A DNA stretch of 64,000 nucleotides. Source: Aquisalimonas sp007126095. GTDB taxonomy: Bacteria > Pseudomonadota > Gammaproteobacteria > Nitrococcales > Aquisalimonadaceae. The position numbers and the translations under genes are program-made. The stretch covers positions 201,405-265,404 of the forward strand of contig NZ_JBLWFT010000003.1 of the NCBI RefSeq assembly GCF_048323695.1, in the 5' to 3' direction. Positions 1 to 9,186 of the stretch are shown here, piece after piece. The notes beneath the pieces were generated by a model that saw only the letters and a program-made list of their open reading frames with translations, was not told where the DNA came from and searched no databases. Every line of letters begins with the position of its first letter. Position 1 is the stretch's first letter.

Positions 1-553
<553 letters not shown>

Positions 554-593
554 GAGACTTGCCTCCTGCCCCTGAAGAATGTTGCAGCCGCTA

Positions 594-2195
594 TTACCCC
601 GCGGGCTCGCCATCGCCGTGCTGCGCCGCGAACGCGTCGCGCAGCGCGCGCTTGAGCACCTTGCCGTTCGGATTCCGCGGCAGCGGCTCCTGCCGAAGAA
701 TCACCCCCTCCGGTACCTTGTAGTCGGAAAGTTCGGCGGCGCAATGATCCAGCAAGGCGGCCTCGTCGACGCCGCCCTCCGCTGACACCACGAACGCGTG
801 CACGCGTTCGCCCAGCACCGGGCATGGCGTTCCGATCACGGCCACCTCCGCCACTCCGGGATACGCCAGCATGACGTTCTCCACCTCCGTGGTGAAGACC
901 TTGTAGCCACCGCGGTTGATCATGTCCTTCTTGCGGTCGAAGACATACACGAAGCCGTCCGCGTCCATGGAGCCGATATCACCCGAACGCCAGAACCCGC
1001 CGGTGAACTCCCGGGCCGTGGCCTCGGGGTTGTTCCAGTAGCCCGGCACCACCATGGGGCCGGCTACCCAGAGCTCGCCCGGCTGCCCCCGCGGCACCTC
1101 GCGGCCATCGTCGTCCATGATAGCCACCCGGGCGCAGGGCAGCGCCACGCCGATGCTGTCGCCGCGGGAGCCGGTCTCGGCGGGCGGCATCATGGTGACC
1201 GGGGAACTGGTCTCGGTGGCGCCGTAGGCGTTCATGAGCTGCAGGTTCGGCAACCGCTCCGCCAGCTTGCCGATGGTGACCGCCGGCATAGGCGCCCCGC
1301 CGTAGCCGCCAATCCGCCATGCGGAGAGGTCGAAGCGGTCGAACTCCGGATCCAGCAGGCAGAGGTTGTACATGGCCGGCACCAGCACGGTGTGGGTCAT
1401 GCGCTCCCGGGCGGCCAGTTCCAGGAACGCGCGCGCCTTGAACTCGCTCTGGATGATCAGCGTCCCGGCCGCGTGCAGGCAGGTGCCCATGAGCGCCACC
1501 AGCCCGGTGACGTGGCTGAACGGCACCGTGATCAGCGAGCGCTCGCCCGGCTCAAGCCCCATGCAGACGGTGAAGTGCATCAGGGAATGAATAATGCCGA
1601 AATGGGTGAGCATGGCGCCCTTGGGTCGCCCGGTGGTGCCGGAGGTATAGAGGATAGCTGCCACATCTTCCTTCGCCACCGTCGCCGCCTCACGGCGCTC
1701 ACCGTGCTGCAGCAGCTGTTCGAACTCGCTGACGCAGACCCGGTGCTGCAGACCTGGTAGTGACCTGTTGTCGGGCAGGCGTTCGCGCACGTCGGGCTCA
1801 TGCACCAGCACCAGCGCCCCGGAGTCCCCCAGGGCGTGCTCGTAGCCGGAGCGGCTGTCCCGCGTATTCAGAGGCACGGCGACGGCGCCTAGGCGCCAGG
1901 TGGCCAGCACCAGCACCACGAACTCAATGCGGTTGCCGAGAATCAGCGCCACCCGGTCGCCGGCACCGACGCCACAGGCGGCAAGACCGGCAGCCACCCT
2001 TCCCACCTGCTCGTCCAGCGCCCGGTAACTCAGGCGCCGGTCACCGTGCACCAGCGCGTCGTTGTCGGGTACACGGGCCAGGGCTTCAGGCAGCAGCCGG
2101 TTGAGGTTCCCGGGCCGCTCCCGAAAACAGGGCACCACACGATCGCCGTAGTGATGCTCCAGGGCGATATCCGGTAGGACGGGTGTTGCCCACAT
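594..2195 (-). CDS. Acyl-CoA synthetase, AMP-binding (class I adenylate-forming) family
   Basis: Activates a carboxylic acid to its CoA thioester with ATP, via an acyl-adenylate. The 533-residue protein has the P-loop-like signature YTSGTTGRPKG at about 183-193, the adenylate motif NAYGATE, the hinge-region motif RSGDIG and the C-terminal catalytic lysine in PNGK (about residue 512). An upstream in-frame GTG at 2210 exists, but AGGAGAGGCGCG sits directly before the ATG at 2195, so 2195 is preferred. Substrate is unknown; medium or aromatic acids are both possible for this subfamily. It lies outside the main catabolic operons of the window and has no copy of the TCGTC-N6-GACGA operator upstream. 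Confidence 0.9.
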   Translation of the reverse strand: MWATPVLPDIALEHHYGDRVVPCFRERPGNLNRLLPEALARVPDNDALVHGDRRLSYRALDEQVGRVAAGLAACGVGAGDRVALILGNRIEFVVLVLATWRLGAVAVPLNTRDSRSGYEHALGDSGALVLVHEPDVRERLPDNRSLPGLQHRVCVSEFEQLLQHGERREAATVAKEDVAAILYTSGTTGRPKGAMLTHFGIIHSLMHFTVCMGLEPGERSLITVPFSHVTGLVALMGTCLHAAGTLIIQSEFKARAFLELAARERMTHTVLVPAMYNLCLLDPEFDRFDLSAWRIGGYGGAPMPAVTIGKLAERLPNLQLMNAYGATETSSPVTMMPPAETGSRGDSIGVALPCARVAIMDDDGREVPRGQPGELWVAGPMVVPGYWNNPEATAREFTGGFWRSGDIGSMDADGFVYVFDRKKDMINRGGYKVFTTEVENVMLAYPGVAEVAVIGTPCPVLGERVHAFVVSAEGGVDEAALLDHCAAELSDYKVPEGVILRQEPLPRNPNGKVLKRALRDAFAAQHGDGEPAG

Positions 2196-2214
2196 CGCGC
2201 CTCTCCTCACGAGT

Positions 2215-2250
2215 CATATTGATTTGTGACCAGATGACAAAAGTAATATG
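2215..2250. promoter_or_regulatory. AT-rich promoter region with inverted repeat CATATT-N24-AATATG
   Basis: This divergent gap between the acyl-CoA ligase and the 63-aa ORF is much richer in A+T than its surroundings. Arms CATATT (2215-2220) and AATATG (2245-2250) are inverted. Leftward -35/-10-like hexamers TTGTCA and TATGAC (16-bp spacing) and a rightward TAATAT can be read here. Promoter function is inference. Confidence 0.35.
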
Positions 2251-2326
2251 CCCATACACCCCTGAATGGTGGACGGGGATCCCGTTATCATGCACCGCAA
2301 CATAAACCGGCAAGAACGGGGGTGTC

Positions 2327-2518
2327 ATGGACAACCAACGAACCGACAACGATTTCGTGCTGAGCCACGCCACCATCGCCGCTTTCGAAAAGCAGGCCCG
2401 CCTGGAGCGCAACCGCTACATGGCGTCGCTCATCCGCGCCGGCTTCGGCTACCTGCGCACGGCCGCCGGCCGCCTGCTGGACGCCATTAGCCCACGCGGC
2501 GAGGCGCGCGAAGCCTGA
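2327..2518 (+). CDS. Small hypothetical protein (63 aa)
   Basis: No firm family assignment. The ATG is preceded by the purine-rich GGGGGTGTC and followed by an ORF of 63 residues. It has a charged N-terminus, a central amphipathic stretch (FEKQARLERNRYMASLIRAG) and a basic/hydrophobic tail. The pattern resembles the small RSP_7527/DUF1127-like helical proteins common in proteobacteria, but this is only an impression. It ends just before a strong stem-loop, which supports a monocistronic gene. Confidence 0.5.
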   Translation: MDNQRTDNDFVLSHATIAAFEKQARLERNRYMASLIRAGFGYLRTAAGRLLDAISPRGEAREA

Positions 2519-2533
2519 CACAACAGTCCGACC

Positions 2534-2559
2534 CGGCGGAGCCGCTCACGGCTCCGCCG
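2534..2559 (+). terminator. Stem-loop terminator after the 63-aa gene
   Basis: Perfect 11-bp stem CGGCGGAGCCG / CGGCTCCGCCG with a CTCA loop, 15 nt after the stop codon. It is followed by only a weak pyrimidine run (ATCCTTCCC), so strength as an intrinsic terminator is uncertain. Confidence 0.6.
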
Positions 2560-2647
2560 CATCCTTCCCGTAACACACAATCACACACCTTCCCGTCCAT
2601 TTTGTAACATAGTTATCGACGTCGACGCTGCGCCCGGAGTGCGAGAT

Positions 2648-2663
2648 TCGTCTGTTCCGACGA
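2648..2663 (+). promoter_or_regulatory. Putative operator TCGTCTGTTCCGACGA upstream of thiolase
   Basis: Palindrome with arms TCGTC/GACGA and a 6-bp spacer, centred about 117 bp before the thiolase ATG. It matches three other copies in the window (10459, 12992, 21377) in arms and spacing, and has the same orientation relative to the downstream gene. Probable binding site of the MalT-like LuxR regulator at 13041-15740 (inference). Confidence 0.55.
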
Positions 2664-2772
2664 CGCACGATCCATGCACAGCGATCAGAATCCTGGCGTG
2701 TTGACCGTGCTCCGGCTGTCCCCGTGACGGCGCGTGCGGTTATATCACCCAATCCACGGGGAGGACAGAATC

Positions 2773-3954
2773 ATGAGTGAAGCGTATATCGTTGCCGCAA
2801 CCCGCACGGCCGGCGGCCGCAAAGGGGGACGCCTGTCGGGCTGGCATCCGGCGGACCTGGCCGCGCAGGTCATCAACGGGCTTGTGGACCGGTCCGGCGC
2901 CGATCCGGCGCTGGTGGAGGACGTGATCCTCGGCTGCGTCAGTCAGGCGGGCGAACAGGCCATGAACGTCGGACGCAACGCGGTGCTCGCGTCCAAGCTG
3001 CCGGAGTCGGTCCCGGGCACCACCATTGACCGCCAGTGCGGGTCCTCCCAGCAGGCGCTTCACTTCGCCGCTCAGGCGGTGATGTCCGGCTCCATGGACG
3101 TGGTGGTGGCCGGCGGCGTCGAGAGCATGAGCCGGGTGCCGATGTTCTCCACCATCAAGCTCCCCCAGAAGGCCGGCATGGGCCACTACATGAGCCCGGG
3201 CATCCATCAGCGCTACGACGGCGTCGGGGAGTTCAGCCAGTTCATGGGCGCCGAGATGATCGCGAAGAAGTACGGCCACTCGAAGGAGGATCTGGACCGC
3301 TATTCGCTGCAGAGCCATCAGCGCGCCATGGACGCGGCGCGCAACGGCCGGTTCGAGGAGGAGATCCTGCCGGTGCCGGCCCGCTCCGCCGAGGGCGGTG
3401 ACGACGGCGAGATGCATACGGTGGACGAAGGCATCCGCTTCGACGCCTCGCTTGAGGGGATCGCCGGTGTCGCCACCCTGCAGGAAGGTGGCTACATCAG
3501 CGCGGCCAACGCCAGCCAGATCTGCGACGGCGCCAGCGGCGTCATGGTCGTTAGCGAACGCGGCCTGAAAGCCATGGGCGTTGAGCCGCTGGCCCGCATC
3601 CATCACATGAGCGTCATCGGCCACGACCCGGTGATCATGCTGGAGGCGCCGCTGCCGGCGACCGAGCGGGCCCTGAAGAAGGCGGGGCTGTCGGCGGACG
3701 ACATCGACGCGTTCGAGGTCAACGAGGCCTTCGCCCCGGTGCCGCTGGCGTGGCTGTCCACCACCGGTGCGGATCCGGAGCGGATGAACATCAATGGCGG
3801 CGCCATTGCCCTGGGCCACCCCCTGGGCAGCTCCGGCACCAAGCTCATGACCACGCTGCTCCATGCCCTGAAGCAGCGTCAGGGCCGTTACGGCCTGCAG
3901 ACCATGTGCGAAGGTGGCGGCATGGCCAACGTCACCATCATCGAGCGGCTGTAA
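2773..3954 (+). CDS. Acetyl-CoA C-acyltransferase (thiolase)
   Basis: Thiolytic cleavage of 3-oxoacyl-CoA, or condensation of two acetyl-CoA. The 393-residue product has the nucleophilic cysteine in RQCGSSQQ (Cys89), NEAFAPVP, GGAIALGHPLGSSG with the catalytic His, and the second active-site cysteine in CEGGGMANV (Cys379). The ATG at 2773 follows GGGGAGGACAGAATC and matches the usual N-terminus of the family; the longer frame from 2734 is unlikely. It is a single gene with its own operator-like site upstream, so it would supply the final step for acids activated by the nearby CoA ligases and acetoacetyl-CoA synthetase. Confidence 0.95.
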   Translation: MSEAYIVAATRTAGGRKGGRLSGWHPADLAAQVINGLVDRSGADPALVEDVILGCVSQAGEQAMNVGRNAVLASKLPESVPGTTIDRQCGSSQQALHFAAQAVMSGSMDVVVAGGVESMSRVPMFSTIKLPQKAGMGHYMSPGIHQRYDGVGEFSQFMGAEMIAKKYGHSKEDLDRYSLQSHQRAMDAARNGRFEEEILPVPARSAEGGDDGEMHTVDEGIRFDASLEGIAGVATLQEGGYISAANASQICDGASGVMVVSERGLKAMGVEPLARIHHMSVIGHDPVIMLEAPLPATERALKKAGLSADDIDAFEVNEAFAPVPLAWLSTTGADPERMNINGGAIALGHPLGSSGTKLMTTLLHALKQRQGRYGLQTMCEGGGMANVTIIERL

Positions 3955-3966
3955 ACCGGCCACGAG

Positions 3967-4003
3967 CCTGGCCGCCCGGGTGCACTCCTCCCGGGCGGCC
4001 AGG
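3967..4003. terminator. Bidirectional terminator hairpin between convergent genes
   Basis: A 14-bp GC-rich stem (CCTGGCCGCCCGGG paired with CCCGGGCGGCCAGG) with a 9-nt loop, between the thiolase stop and the stop of the leftward TRAP binding protein. Its position and symmetry suit termination from both sides. Confidence 0.75.
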
Positions 4004-4010
4004 TACCTTC

Positions 4011-5165
4011 CTACAGACCGTAGTCGGCCGGATCCAGCTCCGAGAGCAACTCGTTCCAGTACAGCTCCGCGAGCGCATCCGCGTCCTCCAGACCGGCGGT
4101 CAGCTCCACCCAGCGCTCGAGAATCGGCCGGAACGCTTCCACCCTGTCGTGACTGTCGGCCACACCGTGGTCTTCGGCGTAGCTGTCGGCGATGCGGTCC
4201 ACGTCGCGCCCGATGAACGCCTGGGTGGCCTCGATCAGTGACCCATCGGCTTCGTGAACGGTGATGCCCTCCGCCTCGGCACGCTCCAGGTTCTCCAGCC
4301 CTTCGCTCTCATACCGCCACGTGAACTCGGCGGACAGCACCGCCGACGCGCGCAGCAGCGCCTCCCGCTGCTGGTCATCCAGCCCGCGCCAGGTGTCGGC
4401 GTTGATGTTGCTGGACCCCACTCCGGCGAAGACACCACCCGGCGCGCCCACCGTAATGTCTTCCACCACGTCGAACAGCTGGAAAACGGACAACTCTGGC
4501 GCTGACTGCACCGAACAGTCCACCACGCCCTGACTCAGCCCCTCGTTGATCTCGTTCACGGACATGCTCGCGGGTGAGGCACCCATGGCGTCCGCCCAGC
4601 GCGCCCACTGCGCGCCGCCGACACGCAGACGCTTGCCTTCGACCGCCTCGGCGTCAGTCACCGGCGTGGTGCACAACAACGCGTACTCCGGGCTCGAGGC
4701 ACCACCGAGAAAGACCTGATTCTGGCTCTGGAAGTCCTCGCGGCAGGACGAACAGTTGAAGAAGACGTACTCCATCATGGCGCCGGCGAAGGCCGGGCCA
4801 GGATGCTCGGCATCCATGCCCTCGGTCTCCAGCAGCATGGAGAGCTCGGCGATCATGTTCATGTGCGGGAACTCGCCCGGAAAGTAGGGCGTGAGCACGA
4901 TGCCGAGATCGGCAATGCCGTCCCGGAGCCCGCCGCTGGTCTCCTCCAGGTTCAACAGGGAAAGATGGAAAAGCCGTGCCGACAGCGCGCCATCGGCATA
5001 CTCCTGCAACCGGTCGGCATACACCTCCAGGGCCTCGGCGGTAATGGAGTCGGCAGGGTAGCCGGAGGCGAAGTTGAGGCTCTGGGCCGCGACCGGCTGG
5101 GCCGCAGCCAGCCCCAGAACGGAGCCGGCGATGATGGCGCGAGCGCCTGTGTGTTGACGGGACAT
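4011..5165 (-). CDS. TRAP transporter substrate-binding protein (DctP-like), paralogue 1
   Basis: Periplasmic receptor that delivers a carboxylate ligand to a DctQM permease. 384 residues with a signal peptide (basic start, hydrophobic core, AQPVAAQS cleavage region). It has the TRAP-type arginine region with RLRVGGAQW and the downstream VDCSVQSAPEL segment. Four cysteines (two in CSSC at 138-141, one in LLCTT, one in VDCS) are shared with the other two binding proteins of the locus and could form disulphides. It is the last gene of the leftward SBP2-DctQ-DctM-AacS-SBP1 string, 38 bp after the acetoacetyl-CoA synthetase. The ligand is unknown. Confidence 0.9.
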   Translation of the reverse strand: MSRQHTGARAIIAGSVLGLAAAQPVAAQSLNFASGYPADSITAEALEVYADRLQEYADGALSARLFHLSLLNLEETSGGLRDGIADLGIVLTPYFPGEFPHMNMIAELSMLLETEGMDAEHPGPAFAGAMMEYVFFNCSSCREDFQSQNQVFLGGASSPEYALLCTTPVTDAEAVEGKRLRVGGAQWARWADAMGASPASMSVNEINEGLSQGVVDCSVQSAPELSVFQLFDVVEDITVGAPGGVFAGVGSSNINADTWRGLDDQQREALLRASAVLSAEFTWRYESEGLENLERAEAEGITVHEADGSLIEATQAFIGRDVDRIADSYAEDHGVADSHDRVEAFRPILERWVELTAGLEDADALAELYWNELLSELDPADYGL

Positions 5166-5203
5166 GGGTCACCTCGTATCAGCTGTGGCGTGTGGTGGAT
5201 CGC

Positions 5204-7189
5204 TCAGGCATCCGCGTCGGCCGTGCCGCGCTGGCGGGCGAAGGCCTGGAAGTAGTCCAGGCTGTGCGGGTTGGCCATGGCGTCCGGATTGGCCGCCTTG
5301 TCCAACGGCATGCCGAGCAGGAGCTTCTTGATGGGCAACTCCATCTTCTTGCCGGTGAGCGTGCGCGGAATCTCCTCCACCGCCACGATCTCGTTGGGGG
5401 CGTGGCGCGCCGAGAGCTTGGTGCGAATGGCCTGCTTGATGGACGCGGCCAGCTCCCCGTCCAGCGCTGCACCCTCGCGGAGCACTACGAAGCACGGCAT
5501 CCAGGATTCCCGCCCCAGGTACTCCAGATCCACCACCAGGCTGTCCAGCACCTCCGGGAACTCCTCCACCACGCGGTAGATCTCGGCGGTACCCATGCGG
5601 ATGCCGTGGCGGTTGATGGTGGTATCCGAGCGGCCGTAGATGATGGCACCACCCCGCGGCGTGATGCGGATCCAGTCACCGTGGCGCCACCAGCCGGGGT
5701 ACATCTCGAAATAGCTTTCGTGCAGGCGCTGGCCGTCCGGGTCGTTCCAGAAGTAGATGGGCATGGAGGGCATGGGCTCGGTCACCACCAGCTCGCCCAC
5801 TTCGTCGTCGAGCAGGTTGCCGGCGTCGTCGGCCGCATGCACGGCAATGCCGAGCACCCGGCACTGCATCTCGCCGGCGACGATGGGCAGCGCCGGGCAG
5901 GAGCCCACGAAGGCGGCGGCCACGTCGGTGCCGCCACTGATGGCGGCGATGAAGACGTCACCCAGCTCCTGATGGATCCAGTGATAGCCCTCCTCCGGCA
6001 GCGGTGAGCCCGTTGATCCCACCGCGCGGAGATGGCGCAGATCGGCCACCTCGGCCGGTTTCACCCCGCCCTTGCGGCAGTTGATGAAATAGGCCGCGCC
6101 GCCGCCGAAGAACGTCATGGCGGTCTCTTCGGCGAAACGCCACAGCGTGGTGAGATCCGGATGCCCCGGGTTGCCGTCGTAAAGGCAGATGGTGGCGCCC
6201 ACCAGCAGCCCGCCGATCTGGTGATTCCACATGATCCAGCCGGTGGTGGTGAACCACATGAAGCGGTCCTGGGGCCCCAGGTCGAGCTGCAGCCCGTGGC
6301 CCTTGAGCGTCTCCAGCAGGGCACCACCATGGCCGTGGACAATGGGCTTGGGCAGGCCGGTGGTGCCGGAGGAGTACACCACCCAGAGCGGGTGGTCGAA
6401 GGGCACCTGCTCGAACGTCATCTCCCCCGGCGGCGCGAACAGGTCCCGCCAGGGCGTGGTCTGTGGCAGCGCGGCGTCACCGTTGAGATAGGGCAGCAGC
6501 ACCGTGTGCTCCAGAGTGGGCAGCTCGGCGCGCAACTGCTCCACCACGGCGAGGCGATCGTAGTCCTCGCCGCCGTACCGGTACCCGTCGGCGGCAATCA
6601 TCACCTTGGGGTCGATCTGCCGGAAGCGGTCCAGCACACTGCGAGTGCCCATGTCCGGCGAGCAGCTGGACCAGATGGCACCGATGCTGGCACAGGCGAA
6701 AAAGGCCACCACCGTCTCCGGGATGTTGGGCAGATAGGCCACCACACGGTCGCCGCGCTGCACGCCCATCCCGCGCAGGGCGTGGGCCACGCACGCCACC
6801 TGCTCGCGCAGCTCGCGCCAGGTCAGGGTCTGCAGACCACGCAGCTCTGAGCGGAACAGGATCGCCGGCGCATCCGCATCCGCCTCCTGCTCCCGGAAGA
6901 TCTGCTCCGCCAGATTCAGGCGCGCGCCGGGGAACCAGTTCGCCCCCGGCATGACCCGCTCCTCCAGCACGCACTCCCACGGCGCCGAGTGGCGCACGTC
7001 GAAGTACTCCCAGATGGACGCCCAGAAATCCTCCAGCTCTTCCGTGGACCACCGCCACAGGCTGTTGTAGTCGTCGAACTGCAGCCCCTTCTCCCGGGCC
7101 AGCCAGTGCATGTAGTCCTGAATGCGGCTGTCGGCCACCCGCTCCGGTGTCGGTGTCCAAAGGATCTGCGGTTGCTCGTGTGCGGCCAT
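5204..7189 (-). CDS. aacS: Acetoacetate--CoA ligase (acetoacetyl-CoA synthetase)
   Basis: ATP-dependent conversion of acetoacetate (or a related 3-oxoacid) to its CoA ester. 661 residues, the usual length. The N-terminal ACAS-type segment with WSTEELEDFWASIWEYF, the adenylation motif YSSGTTGLPKP, the WFTTTGWIMWN segment characteristic of AacS, and the C-terminal lysine region RTLTGKKMELPIKKLL are all present. The ATG follows GGGAGACGAG. It is embedded between the TRAP permease and a third binding protein, which suggests that an imported or derived oxoacid is activated here. With the thiolase it would give acetyl-CoA. Confidence 0.92.
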   Translation of the reverse strand: MAAHEQPQILWTPTPERVADSRIQDYMHWLAREKGLQFDDYNSLWRWSTEELEDFWASIWEYFDVRHSAPWECVLEERVMPGANWFPGARLNLAEQIFREQEADADAPAILFRSELRGLQTLTWRELREQVACVAHALRGMGVQRGDRVVAYLPNIPETVVAFFACASIGAIWSSCSPDMGTRSVLDRFRQIDPKVMIAADGYRYGGEDYDRLAVVEQLRAELPTLEHTVLLPYLNGDAALPQTTPWRDLFAPPGEMTFEQVPFDHPLWVVYSSGTTGLPKPIVHGHGGALLETLKGHGLQLDLGPQDRFMWFTTTGWIMWNHQIGGLLVGATICLYDGNPGHPDLTTLWRFAEETAMTFFGGGAAYFINCRKGGVKPAEVADLRHLRAVGSTGSPLPEEGYHWIHQELGDVFIAAISGGTDVAAAFVGSCPALPIVAGEMQCRVLGIAVHAADDAGNLLDDEVGELVVTEPMPSMPIYFWNDPDGQRLHESYFEMYPGWWRHGDWIRITPRGGAIIYGRSDTTINRHGIRMGTAEIYRVVEEFPEVLDSLVVDLEYLGRESWMPCFVVLREGAALDGELAASIKQAIRTKLSARHAPNEIVAVEEIPRTLTGKKMELPIKKLLLGMPLDKAANPDAMANPHSLDYFQAFARQRGTADADA

Positions 7190-7231
7190 GGTCCGCTCGT
7201 CTCCCAGTTGTCAGTTGTAGTGGTACGCCGA

Positions 7232-8539
7232 TCAGCTCCCCAGCCCCGGCAGGAACAGGATGATGCCGGGGAACGCGATCAGAATACCCAGCACGATGAA
7301 GTCCATCACCAGGAACCAGCCGATGCCCTTGAAGATGGCCGTGGTGCTGACCAGATCCCGGACCACCCCCTTGATCACGAACACGTTCATGCCGATGGGC
7401 GGCGTGATCATGCCGATCTCCAGCAGCTTGGTGAGCACAACGCCGAACCACAGCAGGCTGAAGCCAGCGTCGCCCACGATCGGCAGGACGATGGGCAGCG
7501 TCAGCAGCATGGCCCCGATGGGCTCCAGGAACATGCCAAGAATCACGTAGACCAGCACGATCCCCAGCAGCAGGATCATGGGATCCGGGCTCACGCCGAT
7601 AATGGTGGTGGACAGGAAATCGCCGGCGCCGGAGAGGGACAGAAAGCGCGTGAGCAGATTGGCACCGATGGCGATGACCATGAGCGCGGCGGTGGTCAGC
7701 ACCGTCTCCAGGATGGCGTTGCGGAAGCGCTCCCACGTCATGGAGCGCTTGATGATCGCCACCAGACAGGCCAGGAACGCGCCCACGGCACCCGCCTCGG
7801 TGGGCGTGAACACGCCGCTGAACAGGCCGCCGAAGATGCCGATCATGATCAGCAGCACCGGCCAGGTGTCCTTCAGGGCCGCGATTTTCTCGCTAAGCGG
7901 GATGTTCTCGTTCAGCGGCGGGGCGAGCTCCGGCTTGAGCTTCACCCGTACCAGCACGACGATCACGTAGCCGATGGCCGTGAGAATGCCGGCGCTGATA
8001 CCGCCCAGGAACAGCGCCCGGATCGACTCCTGGGCGATGATGCCGTAGAGAATCATGATGATGGACGGCGGGATCAGCGCACCGATGGTGCCGGCCACGG
8101 CCACGGTGCCGGTGGCCAGCTCCGGGTGGTACCGGTGGCGCATCATCTCCGGCACGGCGATCCGGCCCATGGCCGCCGAGCACGCCACCGACGACCCAGA
8201 TACCGCCGCGAACCCGGCCGAACCGAAGATGGACGCGATGGCGAGCCCGCCGGGCAGGCCCGACAGCCACAGCCGCGCCGCCCGGAACATGCCCTGGGTC
8301 AGCTGCGTGTGGTAACAGATGAACCCCAGCAGCAGGAACATGGGCACCGAACTCAATACCCAGCTGGAGGCGAAGCTGTAGGGAATGTTCCCCAGCACGC
8401 CCCAGGCGATGTTCCACCCCACCATGTACCACAGCCCGCCGAACGACACGCCGATCAGCGCGACGCCCACGGGCACCCGCAGGGCGAGTAGCACCAGGAG
8501 AATACCGAGGCCGTAGAGGCCGATCTCCACATCACTCAC
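7232..8539 (-). CDS. dctM: TRAP transporter large permease (DctM)
   Basis: Membrane subunit that couples Na+ or H+ to solute import. 435 residues, almost entirely hydrophobic segments, with the family patterns RVPVGVALIGVS near the N-terminus and GCAxxRI-like ACSAAMGRIAVPEM in the middle. It ends with FPGIILFLPGL. The GTG start overlaps the stop of the small permease gene by 4 bp (GTGA), showing translational coupling. It works with DctQ at 8536-9111 and probably with one or more of the three binding proteins in the locus. Confidence 0.95.
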   Translation of the reverse strand: MSDVEIGLYGLGILLVLLALRVPVGVALIGVSFGGLWYMVGWNIAWGVLGNIPYSFASSWVLSSVPMFLLLGFICYHTQLTQGMFRAARLWLSGLPGGLAIASIFGSAGFAAVSGSSVACSAAMGRIAVPEMMRHRYHPELATGTVAVAGTIGALIPPSIIMILYGIIAQESIRALFLGGISAGILTAIGYVIVVLVRVKLKPELAPPLNENIPLSEKIAALKDTWPVLLIMIGIFGGLFSGVFTPTEAGAVGAFLACLVAIIKRSMTWERFRNAILETVLTTAALMVIAIGANLLTRFLSLSGAGDFLSTTIIGVSPDPMILLLGIVLVYVILGMFLEPIGAMLLTLPIVLPIVGDAGFSLLWFGVVLTKLLEIGMITPPIGMNVFVIKGVVRDLVSTTAIFKGIGWFLVMDFIVLGILIAFPGIILFLPGLGS

Positions 8540-9111
8540 GGGCGCCCCTCCCCGTCGTCGGAGGAGAACCGGTCATCGCTGGCGAGATCCTCCGGCCGCG
8601 CCCGGACCTCATCCAGCCCGGAGCGGGCGCCGAACAGGTAGACGAGGAACTTGTAGACCAGCACCACCGTCATCAGCCCGCAGCCGATGGGTAAGGCATA
8701 CGCGGTGGGCCATACGGGAATGGAGGTATCCGCCTGAACAACCATGGAGCCGATGTCCTGTTTGGTGCGCGCCTCCTCCCAGGTGCGCACCGACAACAGG
8801 CCGAAGACCGTGGCGGAGAACACCAGCACCAGCCCGTTCAGGTGCTTCTGCAACACCTCGGGCATCATCTCCGTGACCACTTCCACGGAGATGTGCGCCC
8901 CCTTCTGCTCGGCGAATGCCAGTGGCACGAAAGCGGCGATCAGCATGTAGTAGTAGGCGACGATGGTGATGGTGCCCGGCAGCGGCGCACTGAAGAAATA
9001 GCGGCCGATCACGTCAGCGGTGACGTGCAGCATCATCAACGCGATGGCGAGCCCGCCGAGAATGGTGGTGAAGTCAGTGATGCGCGACAGCAAGCGGCCG
9101 ATCGTGTACAT
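8536..9111 (-). CDS. dctQ: TRAP transporter small permease (DctQ)
   Basis: Four-helix membrane subunit that bridges the receptor and the large permease. 191 residues from the ATG at 9111. An in-frame GTG at 9144 has no ribosome site, and the first helix (TTILGGLAIALMMLHVTADVIGRYFF, of which LHVTADVIGRYFF is the family hallmark) fits the later start. The C-terminus is acidic (SSDDGEGRP). It overlaps dctM by 4 bp and lies 75 bp after the second binding protein, with a stem-loop in the gap. Confidence 0.93.
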   Translation of the reverse strand: MYTIGRLLSRITDFTTILGGLAIALMMLHVTADVIGRYFFSAPLPGTITIVAYYYMLIAAFVPLAFAEQKGAHISVEVVTEMMPEVLQKHLNGLVLVFSATVFGLLSVRTWEEARTKQDIGSMVVQADTSIPVWPTAYALPIGCGLMTVVLVYKFLVYLFGARSGLDEVRARPEDLASDDRFSSDDGEGRP

Positions 9112-9148
9112 GCCCCGCCCCCGGAGATTGCGGCAACGTCTCACGGAC

Positions 9149-9179
9149 GCCGGCGCGGCGGGTCAGCCGCCACGCCGGC
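9149..9179 (-). terminator. Intra-operon stem-loop after binding protein 2
   Basis: Stem GCCGGCG...CGCCGGC with an inner GGCGG/CCGCC, located 8 nt past the binding-protein stop and before dctQ. No T-run follows. Most likely a 3-prime stabiliser or partial terminator that keeps the receptor more abundant than the permease. Confidence 0.5.
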
Positions 9180-9186
9180 ACAATGG

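Noticed and set aside
2740..3963. 407-codon ORF on the minus strand opposite the thiolase gene.
   Set aside because: It is the antisense frame of a clear thiolase, with low-complexity Arg/His/Gly-rich composition and no motif; a GC-rich codon-use artefact.
6989..8491. 500-codon plus-strand ORF across the TRAP permease region.
   Set aside because: Antisense to acetoacetyl-CoA synthetase and dctM, rich in His/Gln/Asp/Gly repeats typical of reverse-frame reading; no recognisable domain.
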